This document shows, one piece after another, positions 16,541-24,553 of a DNA stretch of 64,000 nucleotides. The notes under the pieces were generated by a model, which saw only the letters and a list, made by a program, of their open reading frames with translations, searched no databases and was not told the DNA's origin. This DNA comes from Synergistaceae bacterium (GTDB taxonomy: Bacteria > Synergistota > Synergistia > Synergistales > Aminithiophilaceae): positions 1 through 64,000 of the forward strand of contig JAESII010000005.1 in assembly GCA_016756725.1 (NCBI GenBank). The letters are read 5' to 3'. The translations under genes were made by a program, and so were the position numbers. Every line of letters starts with the position of its first letter. Position 1 is the stretch's first letter.

Positions 16541-17513
16541 CGTCGTAGACCTTGCGGATCACGTAGCGGGGGCGCTTGCGCACCTCCTGGTAGATGCGGC
16601 CGATGTACTCGCCGACGATGCCGACGCAGAACATGGTCACGCCGAGGAGAAAGAAGTTGATGTTGAGCAGGGTGAAGACGCCCTCGGCCTCGGGGCCGAC
16701 GACGAGGCGGCGGACGCCCAGGTAGAGGACGAAAAGAAGGCTCATGAGCGCCACGGCGAGGCCCAGCATGGTCACGACCTGGAGGGGGATGAGGGAGAAG
16801 CCCGTCATGAGGTCGAAGTTGAGGCGGATCAGCCTGAAGAGGCCGTACTTGGAGGTACCGTGCTCCCGCTCGGTGTGGCTGATGGGGATCTCCGTGGGGT
16901 TGACGGAGAACTTCCGCCCCAGGGCGGGGATGAAGGTCGTCGATTCGGCGCTCTCGTTGATGAGGCCGATGATGTTGCCGCTGTAGGCCCGGAGCATGCA
17001 GCCGTAGTCGCGCAGGTGGAGTCCCGTGATGCGGTCCGTGATGGCGTTGATGATCTTTGACGCCACCTTGCGGAAGAAGGGGTCCCGCCGTCCCACCCGG
17101 TAGGTTCCCACCGTGTCGTGGCCGGCATCCATGGCGGCCACGAGGTTGGGGATCTCCTCGGGCGGGTTCTGAAGATCGGCGTCCATGGTGATGACGATCC
17201 TGCCCCGGCTGCAGCGGAAGCCGGCGGTGATGGCCATGTGCTGGCCGAAGTTGCCGTTGAACTCGATGACGCGCACCGTCGACGGGTTCGCCTCGCGAAA
17301 GGCCAAAAGGAGCCCCAGCGAGCCGTCGACGCTGCCGTCATCGATGAAGAGGATCTCGTAGGACCGGCCGAGCTCCTCCAAAACCGGCAGAAGCCTCTCG
17401 AAGAGGAAGGGGAGCGATTCCCTCTCGTTGTAGACGGGGATGACGAGGGAGATTTCCGGTTTCGGATTTCTTTCCTGGCCGGCCTGAAGGAGCGTGGCCT
17501 GAGAAGTCTGCAC
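16530..17513 (-). CDS. arnC: Undecaprenyl-phosphate 4-deoxy-4-formamido-L-arabinose transferase
   Basis: The 327-aa GT2 glycosyltransferase starts at GTG, with GGGAG upstream and only 5 bp after the arnB stop. Residues 20-250 are catalytic: SLVIPVYNERESLPFLFERL, FIDDGSVDGS and the metal-binding MDADLQNPPEE. Two C-terminal membrane spans follow (about 235-257 and 270-295), then the GEYIGRIYQEVRKRPRYVI signature of ArnC/DPM-like enzymes. It links Ara4FN from the UDP sugar to undecaprenyl phosphate on the cytoplasmic face of the membrane. Confidence 0.94.
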   Translation of the reverse strand: MQTSQATLLQAGQERNPKPEISLVIPVYNERESLPFLFERLLPVLEELGRSYEILFIDDGSVDGSLGLLLAFREANPSTVRVIEFNGNFGQHMAITAGFRCSRGRIVITMDADLQNPPEEIPNLVAAMDAGHDTVGTYRVGRRDPFFRKVASKIINAITDRITGLHLRDYGCMLRAYSGNIIGLINESAESTTFIPALGRKFSVNPTEIPISHTEREHGTSKYGLFRLIRLNFDLMTGFSLIPLQVVTMLGLAVALMSLLFVLYLGVRRLVVGPEAEGVFTLLNINFFLLGVTMFCVGIVGEYIGRIYQEVRKRPRYVIRKVYDDEA

Positions 17514-17518
17514 CGGTC

Positions 17519-18691
17519 TCAGGCTCCCTTCGCGAGACAGACGGCGCGGACGGCGTCGATGACGTCGCTGACGTCGTCGTCGGTCATGGCCGGGAAGAGG
17601 GGGAGGGAGACGATGCGGTCCGAGACGAACTCGGCCGCGGGGAAGTCGCCCTTCTTCCAGCCGAAGGTCTCGCCGTAGTAGCGGAAGAGGTGGACGGCCT
17701 GATAGTGAAGGGCCGTGCCGATGTTGCGCTCCCTGAGGCGGGCCATGAAGGTGTCCCGGCTCAGACCAAGACCGTCGATGTCGACGAGGGGCGTGTAGAT
17801 GTGGCGGCCGTGGAGGTGGTCGTAGCCGGCCCCCCCGGGGAGGATCAGCCCCGGCAGGCCGGTGAAGGCCTCGTCATAACGGGCGGCGATCTGGCGGCGT
17901 CTCCCGTTGAATCCTTCGAGCCGTCTCAGCTGGTCCCGGCCGATGGCGGCCTCGATGTCGAGCATGTTGTACTTGAGGCCCGGGAAGTGGACGTCGTAGT
18001 GGGGTGTGCCCTGGACGGCGTAGCGTTTCCAGGCCCCTTTGGACATGCCGTGCTGGCGCAGGAGGGCCGTCTTCTCGGCCACCTCCTCGTCACCGGTGCA
18101 GAGCATGCCGCCCTCGCCGGTGGTGATGTTCTTCGTCGGGTGGAAGCTGAAGACCGTCACATGCCGCTGCCGCGTCGAGGAGCCGACGAGCCGTCCTCTG
18201 TAGCGGGCACCCAGGGCGTGGGCGGCATCTTCGATGACGGCAAGGCCGTGACGGTCGGCGAAGGCTTCGATGGCGTCCATGTCACAGGGCAGCCCGGCGA
18301 AATGGACGGGGATGATGGCCCTGGTGCGCTCCGTCAGGGCCGCTTCGAGGCGGTCCCTATCGATGTTGAGCGTCTCCCTGTCGATGTCGACGAGGACGGG
18401 CCGGGCTCCGGCCCAGAGGATGGTGTTGACGGTGGCCACGAAAGTCATGGGCGTCGTGATGACCTCGTCGTCCGGCCCGAGGCCGAGGGCGAGACAGGCC
18501 AGGTGGAGGCCCGCCGTCGCCGAGTTGAGGGCCAGGGCGAAGGGGGCACCGGTGTAGGCGGCGAACTCCTCCTCGAATGCCTGGGCTTTGGGGCCCGTCG
18601 TGATCCATCCCGATCGGAGCGAGTCGGCCACCTCGGCGATGGCCTCCTCGGAGATGTCGGGGCGGGCGAAGGGCAGAAAAGTGGATCTCAT
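17519..18691 (-). CDS. arnB: UDP-4-amino-4-deoxy-L-arabinose aminotransferase
   Basis: The 390-aa protein is a DegT/DnrJ/EryC1 PLP enzyme. The PLP lysine is K187 in FSFHPTKNITTGEGG. Other family marks are DAAHALGARYRG before it, the start MRSTFLPFARPDISEEAIAE, and RHIYTPLVDID with NIGTALHYQAVHL toward the end. It aminates the UDP-4-keto-pentose using glutamate, giving UDP-L-Ara4N. Only two bases separate the arnT stop from its ATG, so it is translationally coupled. Length agrees with E. coli ArnB (about 380 aa). Confidence 0.95.
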   Translation of the reverse strand: MRSTFLPFARPDISEEAIAEVADSLRSGWITTGPKAQAFEEEFAAYTGAPFALALNSATAGLHLACLALGLGPDDEVITTPMTFVATVNTILWAGARPVLVDIDRETLNIDRDRLEAALTERTRAIIPVHFAGLPCDMDAIEAFADRHGLAVIEDAAHALGARYRGRLVGSSTRQRHVTVFSFHPTKNITTGEGGMLCTGDEEVAEKTALLRQHGMSKGAWKRYAVQGTPHYDVHFPGLKYNMLDIEAAIGRDQLRRLEGFNGRRRQIAARYDEAFTGLPGLILPGGAGYDHLHGRHIYTPLVDIDGLGLSRDTFMARLRERNIGTALHYQAVHLFRYYGETFGWKKGDFPAAEFVSDRIVSLPLFPAMTDDDVSDVIDAVRAVCLAKGA

Positions 18692-18692
18692 T

Positions 18693-20324
18693 TCAGTTCA
18701 CCTCCAGGGGGCGGTTGACGACGACAAGTGTATTATCCCACTCGGCCAGGGTAAAGAGGCCGGCCAGATCGTCGCCGAATTCCTCGAAGGCCCGGCGCTT
18801 GATGACGAGAAAGACCCGTTTTTCCCCCTCCAGGAGGGGCAGCAGTCCTTCGGCGTCGAGAAACCACGAGGGGCTGTCCCGGCGCACGCCGTAGTCGAGC
18901 TCGCCCCGGTAGCCGATGACGACGTTGGTCCGCTTCAGGTAGAAGGGGAGGGCCTGTTCGTAGGTGCCGAATTGGGCGACGATATCGTCCTCTTCGAGGT
19001 GGGCGGCGATGGCCTGCGCCAGAGGGCGCGGTGACTTGATGTGACCGTAGAAGAGGAAGAGTCCCCGATAGGCGGGCAGCAGGAAAAGCCCCATGAGGCA
19101 GAGGGCCGCCACGGCCTTCGTCGGCTTTCTGCGGCGATGGAAGAGCCAGGCTGCCGCCAGACCGGCCAGGGTGGGAAAAGCCACGGCAAGCCCCGCCGGA
19201 AGGGTCAGGGAAAGGGGGTAGTTCTCGCGCTCCAGAAAGGGGTAGACCAGAAAGGCCAGGCCCAGAAGGCCCGAAAAGAGCGTCGAGGCCGTCAGGGATA
19301 GCCTGGTCAGGCCGCTCCCGGTCAGAGCCTCGTCCAGCTCGCGGGCGATGGCGATGGCCAGGGGGGGCAGGACGGGAACGATGTAGGGGACGAGCTTGGA
19401 GCTGGAAAAGGAAAAAAAGAGCAGGATCAGCGAGGCCCAGAGGAGCAGATAGAGCTCGTCCGCCCCGGCCTGCTTCTTACGTCCCGGCAGAAGGCGGCCG
19501 AGGGCCCGGGGAAGGAATCCCGCCCAGGGGAAGAGCCCGACGAGGAGGATGGGAAAGAAGAACCAGAAGGGCTCGTAGCGCTCATGCATCTGCGTCGTGT
19601 AGCGCAGGAAGTGCTCCTGGATGAAGAAGAAGTGGAAGAAATCGGGATTGACCCGGCAAACGGCGATGAACCAGGGAAGGACGAGGGCGAAGAAGAGGAC
19701 CAGTCCCGGCAGGTAGAGGGCCCGACCGATGAGGCGCCACCGCCGGGTGAGGACGATGTACCAGAAGAGGACCGTTCCGGGCAGAACGATGCCGATCAGC
19801 CCCTTCGTGAGCGTCGCCAGGGCCATGGCGGCGTAGAAGATGAGAAGGAGGCCCCGGCTGCCCTCTTCGGCAAACTTGAAGGCCACGAGGGCGACGGTCA
19901 CGAAAAAGGACAGAGCCATGTCGGTGATGTTGATCTGGCCGACGGCGAAATGGAGCAGCGACGTGGCCAGGACAAAGGCAGCCAGAAAGCCGCAGCGGGT
20001 GCCGTAGAGCCTGCGGCCCAAAAGCCCCGTCGCCCCTGCCCCCGCCAGGGCGAGCAGGGCCGGCCAGAAGCGACCGGAAAACTCGTTCTCGCCGAAAAGG
20101 GCCTGGGCCGAGGCGGTGAGCCAGTAGTGGAGGACGGGCTTTTCGAAATAGGCTACCCCGTTGAGGCGGGGGGTGACGTAGTCTCCGGTGACGCGCATCT
20201 CCCGGGGGATCTCGCTGTAGCGCCCCTCGTCAGGTTCGAGGAGGCCGTGGCGTCCGAGGAGGAAGAAGTAGAAGAAGGTCAGCGACAGGGCGAGGAAAAG
20301 GGCTCTCTTGCGGTCGACTCTCAC
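18693..20324 (-). CDS. arnT: Lipid A 4-amino-4-deoxy-L-arabinose transferase (GT39/PMT family)
   Basis: The 543-aa integral membrane protein starts at GTG 10 bp after AGGAGGG. The early periplasmic loop HGLLEPDEGRYSEIPREM carries the acidic residues typical of ArnT/PMT enzymes. About a dozen hydrophobic segments fill residues 10-410, followed by a soluble C-terminal domain. ArnT moves L-Ara4N from undecaprenyl phosphate to lipid A on the periplasmic side, which lowers the negative charge of the outer membrane and gives polymyxin resistance. It is the first gene of the arn operon. The 127-bp divergent gap upstream holds no strong -35. Confidence 0.92.
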   Translation of the reverse strand: MRVDRKRALFLALSLTFFYFFLLGRHGLLEPDEGRYSEIPREMRVTGDYVTPRLNGVAYFEKPVLHYWLTASAQALFGENEFSGRFWPALLALAGAGATGLLGRRLYGTRCGFLAAFVLATSLLHFAVGQINITDMALSFFVTVALVAFKFAEEGSRGLLLIFYAAMALATLTKGLIGIVLPGTVLFWYIVLTRRWRLIGRALYLPGLVLFFALVLPWFIAVCRVNPDFFHFFFIQEHFLRYTTQMHERYEPFWFFFPILLVGLFPWAGFLPRALGRLLPGRKKQAGADELYLLLWASLILLFFSFSSSKLVPYIVPVLPPLAIAIARELDEALTGSGLTRLSLTASTLFSGLLGLAFLVYPFLERENYPLSLTLPAGLAVAFPTLAGLAAAWLFHRRRKPTKAVAALCLMGLFLLPAYRGLFLFYGHIKSPRPLAQAIAAHLEEDDIVAQFGTYEQALPFYLKRTNVVIGYRGELDYGVRRDSPSWFLDAEGLLPLLEGEKRVFLVIKRRAFEEFGDDLAGLFTLAEWDNTLVVVNRPLEVN

Positions 20325-20451
20325 GGGTTTGTTTCCCTCCTGGTGGCTCAGAGGCCTCTTATTCTTCTGTCCTCCGCGCAGCGCCGCTCCTTTTCATCGT
20401 CCGGAGAAAGGCTATGATGGGGGGAGTCTGACGGCACAAGGAGGAACGATC

Positions 20452-20823
20452 ATGGATCGCTGGGGTTTTATGCTGCTTTTGGGGTCGGCCTTTTTCAACG
20501 CCACGGCCAACACCCTCATGAAAGCCGCCTTCGGGGGGCGGCGGGAACTGCTCGACGACGGCGTCGTCCTTGCGGCGGTCAGGATCGTCCTCAATCCCTG
20601 GGCGATCGGCGGGATCGCCTGTTTCGGCGTCTCCTTCGTCTTCTTGAGCGCCGCCTTGACCCGCGTCGACCTCTCCGTGGCCTATCCCGTAATGGCCGGC
20701 GTCGTCTTCCTTCTCGTCCTGCTCGTCTCGGCCGGCTATTTCGGCGAGGCCCTCAACGGCTACCGCCTCTTCGGCATCGCCGCCATCCTCTCGGGTATCG
20801 CCGTCATCTCCCTCAAGGGGTGA
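20452..20823 (+). CDS. SMR/EamA-like small membrane protein, probable ArnE/ArnF-type flippase subunit
   Basis: The 123-aa protein has four hydrophobic segments at about 5-25, 45-70, 75-95 and 102-121, the plan of small multidrug-resistance proteins. SLLNATANTLMKAA-like sequence near residues 12-25 and VDLSVAYPVMAGV in the third helix resemble ArnE/ArnF. It sits divergently beside arnT and follows AAGGAGG; TATGAT at 20413-20418 could be its -10. In enterobacteria ArnE and ArnF act as a pair, whereas only one gene is seen here, so a homodimer or a different partner is implied. The flippase role is inferred from position. Confidence 0.75.
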   Translation: MDRWGFMLLLGSAFFNATANTLMKAAFGGRRELLDDGVVLAAVRIVLNPWAIGGIACFGVSFVFLSAALTRVDLSVAYPVMAGVVFLLVLLVSAGYFGEALNGYRLFGIAAILSGIAVISLKG

Positions 20824-20826
20824 CGG

Positions 20827-21693
20827 TCAGTACTTGAGGCCGAAGACGGGATGGAAGATCCGCTCGTCGTGGAGGAACTGGGCCTGCTCCTCCAGGGCCG
20901 CCTTGGCCTGATCGCCGAGGCGGATGGCGAGGACCGACGTCAGCACGTGAGCCAGGAACAGGGGGGCGACGATGCTGCTGCCGAAGGTGGGGCTGGCGGC
21001 GCTGATGAAGAAGTTGAGGTCCGAGAAGCGGCAGACGGGAGCGCCGGGGCTGTCGACGATGGCCACCACCTTGGCGCCCTTTTTCTTGGCCAGCTCGACC
21101 GTTTCCGTCACCTCGACGACATAGCTCGGCAGTTCGCAGACGATGAGGAGGTCGCCGTCCTTGACGGACCGGGCCTGCTCGAGAAGGGTCAGCGAGCCCC
21201 GTCTCATGGAGAAGGCTGAAAGGCCCATGACGCGGAGCCTCATGAAGAGGTGCTCCGTCACGAGGGAAGAGATTCCCCAGCCGAGGCAGTGGATGGTGTG
21301 GGCTTCCCTGACGAGGGAACAGAAGGCGTCGATTGCTCCCGGCTGGAGCTGGGTCCAGGTGTCGTCGAGATTGGCGTGTTCCGTCTTGTGGATGATGTTG
21401 GGCAGGCTCTCGTGGTCGTCCATGACGCGGGCCAGCATGGTGGCGGGGTTGATCTTCTCCAGGATGGCCTGCTGCAGGGCCTCCTTCAGGTCCGAATAGC
21501 CGTCGAAGCCGAGGATGCGGGCGACCCGGACCAGCTGGGCCTTGGAGACGTCCAGCTCATCGGCCACCTCGCCGATGGAACGGAAGGCGGCCTCTCTCAT
21601 GTTGGCGAGAAGATACTCGATGACGCGGCGGGCCTTGGTGGGCATCCCGTCGAGCTTGCTTCGCATCAGTTCCTGGAGCTGGGCGCTGTCCAT
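20827..21693 (-). CDS. MurR/RpiR family transcriptional regulator
   Basis: The 288-aa protein has an N-terminal RpiR helix-turn-helix (about 1-80; SIGEVADELDVSKAQLVRVARILGF region) and a C-terminal SIS sugar-phosphate-binding domain (about 125-260; LGWGISSLVTEHL and DLLIVCELPSY). Such proteins repress or activate sugar, amino-sugar or amino-acid genes in response to a phosphosugar. It converges with the ArnE/F-like gene, only 3 bp apart. A well-formed promoter with an overlapping inverted repeat lies upstream, which suggests autoregulation. Its target is unknown. Confidence 0.9.
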   Translation of the reverse strand: MDSAQLQELMRSKLDGMPTKARRVIEYLLANMREAAFRSIGEVADELDVSKAQLVRVARILGFDGYSDLKEALQQAILEKINPATMLARVMDDHESLPNIIHKTEHANLDDTWTQLQPGAIDAFCSLVREAHTIHCLGWGISSLVTEHLFMRLRVMGLSAFSMRRGSLTLLEQARSVKDGDLLIVCELPSYVVEVTETVELAKKKGAKVVAIVDSPGAPVCRFSDLNFFISAASPTFGSSIVAPLFLAHVLTSVLAIRLGDQAKAALEEQAQFLHDERIFHPVFGLKY

Positions 21694-21727
21694 GACGCGG
21701 CACCTTCCTTTTGAAAAGATCAGAAAA

Positions 21728-21785
21728 TGAACTTCAGGATCACTGAACTTGACGATAGTCTAGTTCAGAAGTGCCGCTCCGTCAA
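21728..21785 (-). promoter_or_regulatory. Promoter of the RpiR gene with overlapping palindromic operator
   Basis: On the minus strand TTGACG (21780-21785) and TAGACT (21757-21762) are 17 bp apart. An inverted repeat TGAACT-N12-AGTTCA (21744-21749 and 21762-21767) overlaps the -10. A further direct copy of TGAACTT lies at 21728-21734, 16 bp from the first. The arrangement suits a dimeric or tetrameric RpiR repressor acting on its own gene. Confidence 0.6.
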
Positions 21786-21807
21786 TGGTTCGTTCACTTT
21801 AGGCCAT

Positions 21808-21872
21808 CCCAGGGCCAGGCTAGGAAGAGGAGAACGGATCAACCGTCCTCCTCTTCCTAGCCTGGCCCTGGG
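21808..21872. repeat. 30-bp near-perfect inverted repeat (giant hairpin)
   Basis: The left arm at 21808-21837 pairs with the right arm at 21843-21872 with a single mismatch around a 5-nt loop, ATCAA. It lies between the end of the old-yellow-enzyme gene and the rpiR promoter, both on the minus strand. There is no long T-run on the minus side; on the plus side GTTCTTTC follows. It may act as a transcription terminator or RNA stabiliser for the upstream operon. Confidence 0.85.
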
Positions 21873-21878
21873 GTTCTT

Positions 21879-23042
21879 TCAGCTTTCGGGAAGGGGATCC
21901 CACATTCCCTCGTGCTTGTCCCTCATGACGGGGCAGTCGATCAGTCCCCTTTCGGCCGTCTTGAAGCAGGCGTTGCAGGAGACGCAGCCCGAGGGGACGA
22001 GGTCCTCCTCGAACCAGCGGTTGACCAGGTCGGGCTCGGCGATGAAGGGGCGGCTCATGGCAAAGAGGTCGCAGATGCCGCCTTCGAGGAGTTCGGTCAT
22101 TTTCTCGAGGCTTCTCAGGCCGCCGACGAGGGCGACGGCGCACCGCTCTGGCGCCTGGGCCCTCAGGGCCCGGGCGCTTTCGGCGAAATAGGCCTCGCTC
22201 TCTCCCCGGGTGACGCCGATGCGGCAGGCCGCCCGTTCGGCCGTCGAATAGCCGGCGCCTCCGGAGACCTCGATGCCGTCGACGCCGGTCTCAGCGAGGC
22301 GCAGGGCCAGACGGAGCCCCTCTTCGGGGCCGTAGCCGCCATCGACCTCTTCGGAGAGGGAGAGCTTGAACCAGAGGGGAAAGTCCTTTCCCACGGCGGA
22401 CCGCACGGCGTCATAGACGGAGAAGAAGAGCTTCGACCGTCCCTCGAAGGAGCGGCCCCAGTCGTCGTCGCGGCGGTTGTGGAGGGGCGAGAGAAACTGG
22501 GTCAGCAGGAAGCCGTGGGCCCCATGGATCTGGACGCCGTCGGCCCCGCCCTCCCGGACGCGTGCCGCGGCGGCGGCAAAGTCGGCGATGACCTGGTCGA
22601 TGTCGGCTTCCGTCAGGCGCTCGCTGAGGGCGGCCTTCCTGTCCAGGGCTCCTCCCGAGGGGGAGAGGAGACGGCCAGCGCCGACGGCCGAGGGGTGGCG
22701 CCATCCGCCGCCGTGGACGATCTGGACCATCACCTTGGCGCCTCCGCCGTGGACGACGTCGGCGATGCGCCTCACGTCGCCCACGGCCCCGTCGCCGTCG
22801 AGGGCCCACTGGCGGGGAGCGCTCTTGCCGTCGCGGCTGATGTAGCCGTAGCCGGTGACGACGAGGCCCACGCCTCCGGCGGCCAGCTCGGCGTAACGGC
22901 CCAGAAGGCCCTCCGTGAGGGCCCCCGTCCGGGGATCGGCACCGGCAAGCCAGGTCGCCGACCGCATGAAGCGGTTGCGCAGCTTTAGTCCGCCGGCCTG
23001 AAGGGGGCGGAAGAGGGGGAGGAATCTGTTCGGATCGGTCAT
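21879..23042 (-). CDS. Old yellow enzyme family NADH:flavin oxidoreductase with C-terminal Cys cluster
   Basis: The 387-aa TIM-barrel FMN enzyme starts MTDPNRFLPLFRPLQAGGL at ATG 23042, after GAGGTGA. It carries the substrate and FMN residues GVQIHGAHGFLLTQFLSP and NRRDDDWGRSFEGR. The end has SGCVSCNACF, followed ten residues later by another Cys (C-x2-C-x2-C-x10-C). This is the 4Fe-4S pattern of the 2,4-dienoyl-CoA reductase branch, but the NAD(P)H-binding C-terminal domain of that branch is missing. It probably reduces an activated C=C or a related substrate. It follows the MATE gene by 5 bp, so export and reduction of one compound may be linked. Confidence 0.88.
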   Translation of the reverse strand: MTDPNRFLPLFRPLQAGGLKLRNRFMRSATWLAGADPRTGALTEGLLGRYAELAAGGVGLVVTGYGYISRDGKSAPRQWALDGDGAVGDVRRIADVVHGGGAKVMVQIVHGGGWRHPSAVGAGRLLSPSGGALDRKAALSERLTEADIDQVIADFAAAAARVREGGADGVQIHGAHGFLLTQFLSPLHNRRDDDWGRSFEGRSKLFFSVYDAVRSAVGKDFPLWFKLSLSEEVDGGYGPEEGLRLALRLAETGVDGIEVSGGAGYSTAERAACRIGVTRGESEAYFAESARALRAQAPERCAVALVGGLRSLEKMTELLEGGICDLFAMSRPFIAEPDLVNRWFEEDLVPSGCVSCNACFKTAERGLIDCPVMRDKHEGMWDPLPES

Positions 23043-23047
23043 GGCAA

Positions 23048-24439
23048 TCACCTCGTTGTCGTCGATGAGGGCTCGCTCCCGAGGGGGGCGGCCGCCGTCC
23101 TGAGGCGGATGCGCTTCAGGACCTGGGTCATGATGAGTGACGAGACGGTCAGAGACAGGGCCGCCGACAGGGGCTGAAACCACCAGACGCCCTGGACGCC
23201 CCAGGCCCGGGCGAAGGCGACGGCCAGGGGGACGCGGAAGAGGAGGGCCCGGATGCTCTGGGCCGCCAGGCCCCAGAGGGAGTAGCCGCTTCCCTGAAAG
23301 ACGCCCCAGAAGACGAGGTCGACGGCGACGAAGAGATAGCTCAGGACGGAGGCCCTGATGGAGAGCGTCGCCAGATGGGTGACCTCGGCGGTGGGGCGGA
23401 AGGGAGCCAGGAAGAAGGCGGGGAAGAGATAGAGGAAGAAACCGATGACGGCCATGATGGCCATGGAGAAGGCGATGGAGGCCTTCATGCCCTGGCGGAT
23501 GCGGCCGTCGTCGCCCTTGCCCAGGTTGTAGCCCACGAAGGGGACGAGGGCACCGTTGAGGCCGAAGGCGGGCAGGAAGGCCAATCCCTCGATGCGGTTG
23601 CCCAGCATCCAGGCTGCGATGGCTGCCGGGCCGAAGAGGGAGAGGGTTTTGTTGATGAGCATGCCGCTCGTGGCCATGCTCACCTGGGAGAAGGAGACGG
23701 GCAGGCCGATGGCCGCCACGTCCCGCCAGCGGCGGAAGAAGGAGGAGTCGAAGGCGAGGCCCAGGGGAATCTCGCTGTGTCCCTTGAGCCGCGACGCCAG
23801 GTAGATGCAGGAGGCGATCCGTCCCAGCAGCGTCGCCGCCGCCGCTCCGGCGATGCCCCAGCCGAAGGTGAAGATGAACAGCGGGTCGAGGACGATGTTG
23901 AGGCCGTTGCCGATGATGAGCCCGTACATGGGGGTCACCGTGTCGCCCTGGCTGCGGAAGAGGGAGTCGGCGAAGACGGAAAAACCCATGAAGGGGAAGC
24001 TGGCGATGATCCAGAGCGAGTAGCGGTAGCATTCCCGGGCCACCTCCGGCGTGCCGCCCAGGCTCTCGTAGAAGGGGAGGGCCAGCCGGGGCGAGAGGAG
24101 CGGCAGGGCGATGGACGACAGGAGGAGCATGAGCGACAGGGAGCTCGTCCCGTAGGCCTTGGCCTCTTCCGGCCTGTCGGCTCCGAGGTTCTGCGTGATC
24201 AGGGACGTCGCCCCCGTCCCGATGCCGTTGACGAGGGCGAAGACGATGAAGGCCACGGGAAAGGTGAGGGCCATGGCCGCCATGGGGGCCTCACCGAGCC
24301 AGGAGACGAAGACGGTGTCGATGATGTGGAAGAGGGTGTGGAAGAGCATGGAAGCCATGGAGGGAAGGGCCAGAGAGAAGAGGGTTCTGGCCACGGGCCC
24401 CTGGCCCATGTCGATCTTGCGTCGCGAAAGGAATGCCAT
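23048..24439 (-). CDS. MATE family efflux transporter
   Basis: The 463-aa protein shows about 12 membrane segments in two similar halves. The N-terminal MGQGPVARTLFSLALPSMAS, then FVSWLGEAPMAAMALTFPV and LITQNLGADRPEEA, are typical of the NorM/DinF-type MATE family, which exports cationic drugs or metabolites with Na+ or H+. ATG 24439 (GCGAGG upstream) was chosen over an extension to 24496, which lacks conservation and overlaps the promoter. It is the first gene of an operon with the flavin oxidoreductase. Confidence 0.92.
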   Translation of the reverse strand: MAFLSRRKIDMGQGPVARTLFSLALPSMASMLFHTLFHIIDTVFVSWLGEAPMAAMALTFPVAFIVFALVNGIGTGATSLITQNLGADRPEEAKAYGTSSLSLMLLLSSIALPLLSPRLALPFYESLGGTPEVARECYRYSLWIIASFPFMGFSVFADSLFRSQGDTVTPMYGLIIGNGLNIVLDPLFIFTFGWGIAGAAAATLLGRIASCIYLASRLKGHSEIPLGLAFDSSFFRRWRDVAAIGLPVSFSQVSMATSGMLINKTLSLFGPAAIAAWMLGNRIEGLAFLPAFGLNGALVPFVGYNLGKGDDGRIRQGMKASIAFSMAIMAVIGFFLYLFPAFFLAPFRPTAEVTHLATLSIRASVLSYLFVAVDLVFWGVFQGSGYSLWGLAAQSIRALLFRVPLAVAFARAWGVQGVWWFQPLSAALSLTVSSLIMTQVLKRIRLRTAAAPLGSEPSSTTTR

Positions 24440-24484
24440 GTCGTGCCTCGCTTCATGCCGCCCCGGGGCGGGAGATATCCTCCC

Positions 24485-24513
24485 ATCATAGGCCATCGCG
24501 GCGGGTTGGCCAA
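24485..24513 (-). promoter_or_regulatory. Promoter of the MATE-oxidoreductase operon
   Basis: On the minus strand TTGGCC (24508-24513) and TATGAT (24485-24490) are 17 bp apart, about 45 bp before the MATE start codon. Confidence 0.65.
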
Positions 24514-24523
24514 GACGAGGAAC

Positions 24524-24546
24524 GGGGCCGGCTGCGGACCGGCCCC
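24524..24546 (-). terminator. GC-rich hairpin after the LUD gene
   Basis: GGGGCCGG/CCGGCCCC with a 7-nt loop lies just after the LUD stop codon on the minus strand, followed by GTTCCTCGTCTT. The U-run is poor, so termination may be partial. Confidence 0.45.
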
Positions 24547-24553
24547 GGCGGGG

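Noticed and set aside
20325-20451. Strong divergent promoter pair between arnT and the ArnE/F-like gene
   Set aside because: Only a TATGAT at 20413-20418 is visible and no convincing -35 or PmrA-like repeat could be found.
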